Of a DNA stretch of 16,623 nt, positions 8,183-13,745 are shown piece by piece; positions within the stretch are counted from its first letter, which is position 1, and each line of letters opens with the position of its first letter. Source of the stretch: Thermotogae bacterium (GTDB lineage: Bacteria; Thermotogota; Thermotogae; UBA12178); contig QNAP01000010.1 of assembly GCA_003641795.1 (NCBI GenBank), positions 1 to 16,623 on the forward strand, read 5' to 3'. Made by a program: the position numbers and the translations under genes. A model generated the notes under the pieces. That model was not told where the DNA came from. It ran no database searches and saw nothing but the letters and a program-made list of their open reading frames with translations.

Positions 8183-9598
8183 TCAAAATTGTGTATTTGC
8201 ACCGCCATTGTTCTCCCCTCTCATCTTTTCTTCCAAAATACTAAGCAGTTCACCTTCTCTCGCGTTGGATATGCGATACTGGAGCATACTCCTTTTCAAG
8301 CTTTCGAATTTTGGATGAGTTCCTTCCTCCCATAGCCTCCGTCTGAGAAATCTTTCTCGACGCTTTAATTCTTTCATATCGAGCATCTTCAAACCTTCGA
8401 GAGGCGTTCCCGGCTTTGGTATCAAAGGAGTCAAACTAACACAAACTTCGCTGTACAGCTTTTTCGCCTCCCTTGCCAATTTCGCTATCTCCTCTAGATC
8501 CTCTTCTCCCTCCACAGGGGTGCCATAGATGAAGTACATCTTGAGTTTTCTCAGACCGTGTTGAGCTCCCAATCGCATCGCGTTGAGTATATGGGATTCG
8601 TTGAGACCCTTTCCCAAAAAATTTCTGACCTTCTGGCTTCCTCCTTCGGGTGCAATGGTGAATCCTCTCTGTCGCTTTGCCAATGCGCGTACCACTACCT
8701 CGTTGAGACGATCCGCTCTCATGGACGAAAAGGAAACGTCGATATCCCTTGCGTAAAGATACTCAGCAATGGTTTCCACCTCGGGATGATCCACCACGGT
8801 TGGACCAACAAGGCCTATCTTGTCGGTAAAGCACAGACCCTTGCGTAGTTCTTCCAATACCCACTGAAGGTCTGCATATCTGGCCGGCGTCATTCTATGA
8901 CCAACCACACAGAATCTGCAAGCGCGTTTACAACCTCTCTCAACTTCCAGCAAGAACCTGTATCCAAAAGCTCCATTCTTGCTGAGAAACACGGATCTGG
9001 CGAAAGTCGTCGCACCTTCGTCTTTGCAGAGAAAACCTTCATCTCTATAAAGTTTCGATTTTACCAACACACCAGGTACCTCTGCAAGAGAGCCCATCAA
9101 TCGATCTCTGCCATGTCCACTGGAGTTGAAAATCGTCCGCGTTAACTCCTCGACATTCGGCTCGAGTTCTCCTACATAGACTGCATCAAAGATATCCAAC
9201 AAGGTCGGGGACATGAAATACGTTAAAGCACCCCCTACAACAGTGACAGGATGACGATGAGTTCTCCACTCCGGTCTCAGAGGAAGTCTCATCCTTGAAA
9301 AGATTTTGGCCACATTCAGTAGGTCGAGCTCGAAGTGTAACGATAAAAGCCAGAGCTTGATATCTTCTATTCGCCGAGGTCCATCGAGAGACTGCAAACG
9401 CCCTTCAGCTGTTTTGTAAACAAACCTATAGACTTTGAACCCTCGCTTCGAAAAGATTTCAAAGACCCTATTGAATCCAAGATTCGCAACCGCCAAAGAG
9501 TAATCGTTCGGGTATATCAGGGCCAATTCGCCCAACGTTTGTCCTTTCAGATCCAAAATCCGCGTCTCTGAAACTTCAGAGCTCCGCCGTTTTTTCAT
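8183..9598 (-). CDS. Radical SAM protein with N-terminal B12-binding-like region
   Basis: 471 residues. The [4Fe-4S]-binding CxxxCxxC motif is complete: C223, C227 and C230 in RGCKRACRFC. The first ~180 residues (APIYPN-like opening at 27-33, VGGALTYFMSPTLLD, GELEPNVEEL) resemble the cobalamin-binding-like domain in front of many radical SAM enzymes (the TIGR03960-like group), although a B12-ligating His motif is not obvious. Downstream, FTIAPEGGSQKVRNFLGKG matches the APEAGS-type segment typical of this subclass, and a short charged tail closes the protein. Such enzymes use S-adenosylmethionine to generate a 5'-deoxyadenosyl radical; the reaction here is unknown. ATG 9598 has an AAAGG-type SD and lies within the last 23 bases of the hotdog gene. 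The gene precedes the two-component pair. Confidence 0.85.
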   Translation of the reverse strand: MKKRRSSEVSETRILDLKGQTLGELALIYPNDYSLAVANLGFNRVFEIFSKRGFKVYRFVYKTAEGRLQSLDGPRRIEDIKLWLLSLHFELDLLNVAKIFSRMRLPLRPEWRTHRHPVTVVGGALTYFMSPTLLDIFDAVYVGELEPNVEELTRTIFNSSGHGRDRLMGSLAEVPGVLVKSKLYRDEGFLCKDEGATTFARSVFLSKNGAFGYRFLLEVERGCKRACRFCVVGHRMTPARYADLQWVLEELRKGLCFTDKIGLVGPTVVDHPEVETIAEYLYARDIDVSFSSMRADRLNEVVVRALAKRQRGFTIAPEGGSQKVRNFLGKGLNESHILNAMRLGAQHGLRKLKMYFIYGTPVEGEEDLEEIAKLAREAKKLYSEVCVSLTPLIPKPGTPLEGLKMLDMKELKRRERFLRRRLWEEGTHPKFESLKRSMLQYRISNAREGELLSILEEKMRGENNGGANTQF

Positions 9599-9977
9599 TC
9601 GCCTTTCTTCTCAGATAATTCAACGAGACCAAAACTCGCCTGAATCGGATCACCCCAACCTTTTCCAGATGATCGTAGACCTCGCAGAGGAAGTCCACAT
9701 ATCTGTCCGTTGCCTTTTCGATATAGAACTTACCGTGAATCGTAGCTCCGTAAGGTACGGGTGACAGGTGTTCTACGCTGGCCCAAGAAACCACCGTGGT
9801 GACCCCAGGTTCCATCAAGGGTTTTAGCAGATTGAAGCTTGCTCGAAAAACAATTTCCATCATGCCAGATGTAGCCAGTAGATGAAGAGAGAAAACCTCC
9901 TCATTCGAACGCCAGAGAAACTCCTCACTATCGATCTTCCATGAAAACGTGAAAGACTTACCCTCCAAGTTTTTCAT
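9576..9977 (-). CDS. FlK-like hotdog-fold (thioesterase-superfamily) protein
   Basis: 133 residues, the usual size of a single hotdog domain. The segment VEHLSPVPYGATI (68-80) and the pattern from LLATSGMM (33-40) to a C-terminal RFRRVLV strand resemble fluoroacetyl-CoA-thioesterase (FlK)-like proteins, with a T at 36 and H at 70 in the expected places. By eye, the position of the FlK catalytic Glu (eight residues after the Thr) is Phe44, so thioesterase activity is doubtful; E41 lies one helical turn earlier. ATG 9977 is chosen because GGAGG ends six bases upstream; an in-frame start at 10013 lacks such a site. The start lies inside the end of ftsH (overlap 20 bases), and the 3' end overlaps the radical SAM gene. 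Function is unknown; acyl-thioester binding or hydrolysis is an inference from fold. Confidence 0.75.
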   Translation of the reverse strand: MKNLEGKSFTFSWKIDSEEFLWRSNEEVFSLHLLATSGMMEIVFRASFNLLKPLMEPGVTTVVSWASVEHLSPVPYGATIHGKFYIEKATDRYVDFLCEVYDHLEKVGVIRFRRVLVSLNYLRRKANEKTAEL

Positions 9978-11889
9978 CTTTACCCTCCAAGCCTTTATCA
10001 AGATTTCCACCATCTACGTTTACTCTTTCCAGAGCTTTACCTTCGGGCTCTACTTCCTCTTCTTCGATCTGCAACTCCCTCTTTAGAAGCTTTCTGAGCT
10101 CGCCTCCCTCGATTACCTCCTTGTCCAACAAGATTCTCACGACTTCGTCCAACTCTTTTCTGTGTGTGTTGAGTATCTCCTTAGCACGGTTGTAACATTT
10201 GTCCACTATTTCCCGTACCTCTTCGTCGATCTTGGCAGCGACTTCTTCACTGTAGTTGCGCATCCGCATCCAATCACGTCCCAAGAAGACCTCTTCTTCT
10301 TCACGACCCCAAGCCGACGGTCCAAGTTCTTCGGTCATTCCGAATTTACAAACCATTTGCCGTGCAATTTCCGTCGCTCTTTCTATGTCATTGGCAGAAC
10401 CTGTAGTAATCTCTCCGATCGCTATTTCCTCGGCTGCCCTACCCCCCAGTAATCCTGTGATCTTGTCCAGCAATTCGGATCTCGTTGCCAGATACTTGTC
10501 CTCCAGGGGCAGTTGTAACGTGTAACCAAGTGCTCTGTAACCACGAGGGATTATAGATATTCTGTGGACAGGATCAGCGTTAGGAAGAAGCGTCGAAACG
10601 ATAGCATGCCCAACTTCGTGGTAGGCGATCGTCTTCTTCTCCTTTGGACTGATAACTCGTGACTTTCTGGCTGGACCCGCGATCACCACGTCTACAGCTT
10701 CTTCAAACTCATCCATGGTAATCTTTTGCCTGCCACGCCTGGCTGCCAAGAGCGCTGCTTCATTCACCAAGTTCTCCAGATCCGCACCCACAAACCCTGG
10801 TGTCCGGCGTGCCAGCACCTCTATATCGACGTCCTCTGCTATGGGCTTACCACGCATGTGTATCTTCAGTATCTCCACACGACCCCTGAGATCTGGGGGA
10901 TCCACCACGATTTTTTTGTCGAAACGCCCAGGACGCAAGAGAGCCTTGTCGAGTATGTCGGGGCGGTTCGTTGCAGCCATCACGATTATTCCCTCATTGG
11001 GATCGAACCCGTCCATCTCCACCAAAAGCTGATTCAATGTTTGCTCCCTCTCGTCATGACCGCCTCCCAGACCGGCACCCCTTTGTCTGCCAACTGCATC
11101 CAGCTCGTCTATGAAGACGATGGCTGGAGCGTTCGCTTTGGCTTGATTGAAGAGATCTCTCACTCTCGCCGCACCGACACCCACGAAAAGCTCGACGAAG
11201 TCTGACCCGCTGATGTAGAAGAAAGGGACACCTGCCTCTCCCGCAACGGCTCTTGCGAGAAGCGTTTTACCCGTACCTGGAGGCCCCACAAGAAGTATTC
11301 CTTTTGGAACTCGTGCTCCCATCGAGTTGAACGCACGCGGATTCTTCAAGTACTCGACCACCATTTGGAGCTCCTCAACAGCCTCATCCACTCCGGCAAC
11401 ATCTTTGAAAGTCACCCTTTTTTCCTGGGGTTTGAACTTTCGCGCGGGACTTTTGGTAAAAGTAAAGGCTTGTGAGTTCCTGCCTGAGAAGGTTCTCATC
11501 ATGAACATCCAGATCAGCACTAGAAAAACGAAGGGTAACACCGTTCCAAGAACGTTAACCCACCATGTTTTGCCTATATTGTTTTCGGCAATCACACGCA
11601 CACCCTTGTCAGCAAGTGTTTTGACCATATCACTGTCGTTGAGCAACCACGGGGCATTGAATTCATAGACGTCTCCGGAAGCTGAAACGGCCTTCACGGC
11701 ACCATCGTCCCGGACACGCACCTCCACTATCTTCTGTTCCGGCCTATCGGGAGCTTCCACCATTTTTAAAAAATCCGTGAAAGCGATGGTTTTGGTCGTT
11801 TGGGGCGGTGCAAAGAGTGATCTCAGTGCCATGAAGAGTAGCACCACCATCAAGGCGTAGATTATGACTACTCCAAGCTTAGGTTTCAA
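9958..11889 (-). CDS. ftsH: ATP-dependent zinc metalloprotease FtsH
   Basis: A 643-residue membrane AAA+ protease that forms hexamers and degrades misfolded membrane and selected cytoplasmic proteins. Two membrane segments (~7-26 and ~110-130) flank a short extracytoplasmic domain. The AAA module shows Walker A GPPGTGKT (202-209), Walker B VFIDELD (258-264), and the second region of homology with R319 and R322. The zinc protease site is HEVGH (424-428), with D501 in the SANDIERAT segment as third ligand. All catalytic residues are present and the length is normal, with a Glu-rich C-terminal tail. TTG 11889 is chosen as start because AGAGGTG lies six bases before it; a GTG at 11898 is inside that SD. 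The start lies within the last codons of tilS, a tilS-ftsH order also common in other bacteria. Confidence 0.96.
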   Translation of the reverse strand: MKPKLGVVIIYALMVVLLFMALRSLFAPPQTTKTIAFTDFLKMVEAPDRPEQKIVEVRVRDDGAVKAVSASGDVYEFNAPWLLNDSDMVKTLADKGVRVIAENNIGKTWWVNVLGTVLPFVFLVLIWMFMMRTFSGRNSQAFTFTKSPARKFKPQEKRVTFKDVAGVDEAVEELQMVVEYLKNPRAFNSMGARVPKGILLVGPPGTGKTLLARAVAGEAGVPFFYISGSDFVELFVGVGAARVRDLFNQAKANAPAIVFIDELDAVGRQRGAGLGGGHDEREQTLNQLLVEMDGFDPNEGIIVMAATNRPDILDKALLRPGRFDKKIVVDPPDLRGRVEILKIHMRGKPIAEDVDIEVLARRTPGFVGADLENLVNEAALLAARRGRQKITMDEFEEAVDVVIAGPARKSRVISPKEKKTIAYHEVGHAIVSTLLPNADPVHRISIIPRGYRALGYTLQLPLEDKYLATRSELLDKITGLLGGRAAEEIAIGEITTGSANDIERATEIARQMVCKFGMTEELGPSAWGREEEEVFLGRDWMRMRNYSEEVAAKIDEEVREIVDKCYNRAKEILNTHRKELDEVVRILLDKEVIEGGELRKLLKRELQIEEEEVEPEGKALERVNVDGGNLDKGLEGKDEKLGG

Positions 11890-13264
11890 TACTTCCACCT
11901 CTCAGTTTCATCACGTAGTTAACAATCCTCCCAGATTTCGGAATTTCATCGGACACCGCAACACCCGGTATCCACAGTACCCTTTCACGATCATCCAATA
12001 CACAGGGCCATATCCCCCTAAAGAGCTTGGGTATCCCTTGCTCTCTCAAGAGATCTCGAACGCTCCGTCGGTGTCCTCGCAATTTGAACTTCTCAATCTC
12101 CAAAGCTTTCGTTACTCTCGCTTTACCACCTTCCAACGGAAGTACTACCTTCAACAGATCTTGTATCTTCTGCTCGGATACGGGCTCGCTCGCTACGGAG
12201 CGTCTCACAACGAGTTCGAAGGGGCCAAAAACGAACGTACCGGGTTTATTCACTTGGAAGACACTCCATTCTCGACAATACCGCTTGTTCGAAACGTACA
12301 GCCTTCTTCCCGATCTTTCAAAAACTACTCCATCTTCCACTTCGATAATCCAAGAAATTCCTGTTTTAAGCGCTTTCAACACCGCTTCCATCCTTTCAAG
12401 GCTCGGACCATATCCTTTGGGTGAAAAGTGCAACGCCAGATATCTCAACACCTCTTTAAGAACGAACCCGTCCAAAAGAATCAGCTCTCCAACCGGTAAC
12501 TCTTGCCACAATCCTAAACATCCGGGTCTAACATGTTTTCTTACGAATCCGGTTACTTCGTTGTCAAGATGCTCCACCAGCTCGCGCATAAGTCTGTGAA
12601 ACCTTGCAAAAGACAAATGCAGCTTTGGATTGATTAGCTTCAATTGTGTCACAACGAGATGTCTGATTAAATTTCTGGGAATCTTAATGTCAAAATTAGT
12701 ACGATCAACCCTGTACGGTATCCCTTTTATTGTAACATAACTCCGTAGTTCGGAAGAGGAAAAATCGAGAAGAGGTCTGATAAAGGCTCCATCCTTAGGC
12801 TTCATGGCCACCAATCCCTTAGGACCAGTTCCCCTCACCAAACGGTAGAGAATCGTTTCTACGAGATCATCGAGATTGTGAGCCAATGCAACGGCATTCG
12901 CGTTGGTCTTAAGACGTACCTCTTCAAAAAAATCGTATCTCGCCTTCCTTCCAGCTTCCTCTAAAGAGAGCCCTTCAACGCGAGCGAAGCGTGCCACGTC
13001 GCACTCCTTTACAAAAACTTCGATTCCCCGTTTTAAAAGGAAGTCTTCAACGAATCTCGCGTCGTCATCTGCTTCCTCCCTCAGTTTGTGGTTTAGATGG
13101 GCACCAACAAGTTCTAAGCGGTACTGGGGTGCAATTCGAGTGAAGAGATCCAGCATAGCCATGGAATCGGCCCCTCCGCTAATGGCCAAAACGAGTGTGT
13201 CACCCTTCTTCACCAAAGCTTCCTCTTCGAGAAACCTCGTGAACCGCTCGATCAGGTCCTCCAC
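11879..13264 (-). CDS. tilS: tRNA(Ile)-lysidine synthase TilS
   Basis: 461 residues with an N-terminal PP-loop ATPase domain: LAISGGADSMAML, SGGADS at 29-34, followed by GAHLNHKLREEADDDARF and ARKARYDFF-like segments typical of TilS. The C-terminal part carries the TilS substrate-binding and C-terminal domains (KFKLRGHRRSVRDLLREQGIP near the end). The enzyme uses ATP and lysine to convert C34 of tRNA-Ile(CAU) to lysidine, changing the codon read from AUG to AUA; it is normally essential. The start is uncertain. GTG 13264 follows a G7 run and the tRNA terminator with no standard SD; a TTG about 16 codons in, preceded by GAGGAAG, would still leave the P-loop intact. The gene begins 45 bases after the tRNA-Thr 3' end and heads the chain to ftsH. 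Confidence 0.92.
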   Translation of the reverse strand: MEDLIERFTRFLEEEALVKKGDTLVLAISGGADSMAMLDLFTRIAPQYRLELVGAHLNHKLREEADDDARFVEDFLLKRGIEVFVKECDVARFARVEGLSLEEAGRKARYDFFEEVRLKTNANAVALAHNLDDLVETILYRLVRGTGPKGLVAMKPKDGAFIRPLLDFSSSELRSYVTIKGIPYRVDRTNFDIKIPRNLIRHLVVTQLKLINPKLHLSFARFHRLMRELVEHLDNEVTGFVRKHVRPGCLGLWQELPVGELILLDGFVLKEVLRYLALHFSPKGYGPSLERMEAVLKALKTGISWIIEVEDGVVFERSGRRLYVSNKRYCREWSVFQVNKPGTFVFGPFELVVRRSVASEPVSEQKIQDLLKVVLPLEGGKARVTKALEIEKFKLRGHRRSVRDLLREQGIPKLFRGIWPCVLDDRERVLWIPGVAVSDEIPKSGRIVNYVMKLRGGSIET

Positions 13265-13275
13265 GGTACCCCCCC

Positions 13276-13303
13276 AAAAAAGAAAGCCCCTCCGGGGGCC
13301 TTT
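13276..13303 (-). terminator. Rho-independent terminator after tRNA-Thr
   Basis: On the minus strand, a GC stem (GCCCC / GGGGC with a CGGA loop, extended by one G-T and two A-T pairs) is followed by TTTCTTTTTT. It starts a few bases after the encoded CCA of the tRNA and ends about a dozen bases before the proposed tilS GTG. A T-rich run also follows the stem on the plus strand, but no plus-strand gene needs it. Any tilS transcript from the tRNA promoter must read through this element. Confidence 0.85.
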
Positions 13304-13308
13304 TGTTT

Positions 13309-13384
13309 TGGAGCCAGCGGAGGGACTCGAACCCTCAACCTACTCATTACGAATGAGCCGCTCTACCGATTGAGCTACGCTGGC
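13309..13384 (-). tRNA. tRNA-Thr (anticodon CGT)
   Basis: A complete 76-base cloverleaf including an encoded CCA. The acceptor stem is GCCAGCG / CGCTGGC, the D-arm GCTC/GAGC with an 8-base loop, and the anticodon stem GCTCA/TGAGT (first pair G-T) with loop TTCGTAA, so the anticodon is CGT at plus-strand positions 13349-13351, reading ACG threonine codons. The variable loop is five bases and the T-arm GAGGG/CCCTC has the loop TTCGAGT. The discriminator is T. The gene is a singleton preceded by its own promoter, with a leader of about five bases, and is followed at once by a terminator and then tilS. Confidence 0.97.
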
Positions 13385-13395
13385 TTTCCGTTGAT

Positions 13396-13424
13396 ATTCT
13401 ATACCACCGGCGCCAAAAAGTCAA
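13396..13424 (-). promoter_or_regulatory. Sigma-70-type promoter for tRNA-Thr (and probably the tilS operon)
   Basis: On the minus strand, TTGACT (plus 13419-13424) and TAGAAT (plus 13396-13401) are separated by exactly 17 bases. The predicted start, about seven bases downstream, falls near 13388-13390, leaving roughly five bases before the mature tRNA. The spacer contains GGCGCC. This is the only strong promoter I can see ahead of the ten-gene chain to its left. Confidence 0.85.
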
Positions 13425-13504
13425 ATGAAGCGGAGTGTGTTCGCCCCCCCTCTTTCCAAGAGGATGAAGTACAACACCGCGAATCATCCTTAGAAAGGAG
13501 GAAA

Positions 13505-13624
13505 ATGAGCACAAAACCATCGTTGAAGAGATTATCCACAAACACGATTAAAAAATCGTTGCAATTAATCAAAAAACGACTGGAACAGTTCCCTTCCAAG
13601 ATCAGTAACAACCAAAATCAGTAA
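13505..13624 (+). CDS. Possible 39-residue basic peptide (unrecognised small ORF)
   Basis: The only plausible plus-strand coding candidate. It begins with ATG three bases after AAAGGAGG (13494-13501), a strong SD, although the spacing is shorter than in the neighbouring genes. The peptide has about nine Lys/Arg and one Glu, with a central segment (TIKKSLQLIKKRLEQF) that could form an amphipathic basic helix. Its last residues (ISNNQNQ) and its stop codon are encoded by the tandem direct repeat, and a hairpin with a T-run follows immediately, as expected of a terminator. No plus-strand promoter is evident and the codon content is A/T-richer than its surroundings. It may be a chance ORF; I recognise no family. 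Confidence 0.3.
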   Translation: MSTKPSLKRLSTNTIKKSLQLIKKRLEQFPSKISNNQNQ

Positions 13625-13631
13625 CAACCAA
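13601..13631 (+). repeat. Tandem 15-base direct repeat
   Basis: The 15-mer ATCAGTAACAACCAA occurs at 13601-13615 and again at 13617-13631, with a 16-base period. A third, inverted copy (14 bases) lies at 13650-13663. The second and third copies form the hairpin described separately; the first is an extra copy on the mnmE-distal side. Confidence 0.9.
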
Positions 13632-13666
13632 CTATGTCAGCGACCTTTCTGGTTGTTACTGATTTT
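13614..13666. terminator. 17-bp perfect inverted repeat, likely bidirectional terminator
   Basis: Positions 13614-13630 and 13650-13666 are perfect inverted complements (17 bp) around a 19-base loop. Read on the plus strand the stem ends in ATTTTT; read on the minus strand it ends in ATTTTGG. It therefore looks like a terminator for mnmE transcripts (its stop is 80 bases away) and for any plus-strand transcript. The stem is A/T-richer and the loop longer than in a textbook terminator, so another role as a recombination or protein-binding site cannot be excluded. Confidence 0.65.
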
Positions 13667-13745
13667 TGAGACACCTTATCTCTTTAAGACAAGATCACGC
13701 CGGCCAAAGCCATAGTACCTCGATTCCACGCCTGGTACCGTTTCT

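Larger units (their letters stand above)
13385..13745. other. 361-base spacer between mnmE and tRNA-Thr
   Basis: The only long non-coding gap in the window. From right to left it holds about 80 bases after the mnmE stop with no clear signal, the hairpin and direct repeat at 13601-13666, the candidate plus-strand ORF with its SD, a small hairpin (CCTCTT-TCC-AAGAGG at 13449-13463) beside a C7 run, and the tRNA promoter. The ORF portion looks more A/T-rich than the neighbouring genes. No RNA gene family was recognised here. Confidence 0.8.

Noticed and set aside
11883..11911. GTTTCAATACTTCC followed by a similar tail, matching the start of the Thermotoga CRISPR repeat as I remember it
   Set aside because: It is a single copy lying in the overlapping tilS end and ftsH start, with no second repeat or spacer nearby; the match is most likely chance.
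13399..13611. Minus-strand 70-codon open frame in the mnmE-tRNA spacer
   Set aside because: It begins with TTG without an SD, runs through the C7 tract and ends over the tRNA promoter; its composition does not look like a protein.
13370..13624. Longer plus-strand frame extending the small ORF upstream into the tRNA gene
   Set aside because: Its ATG lies inside the tRNA-Thr antisense strand and has no SD; the internal ATG at 13505 with AAAGGAGG is the only credible start.
13601..13666. Inverted repeat as the end of an insertion sequence or MITE
   Set aside because: There is no transposase, no target-site duplication and no second distant copy in the window; a terminator explains most of it.
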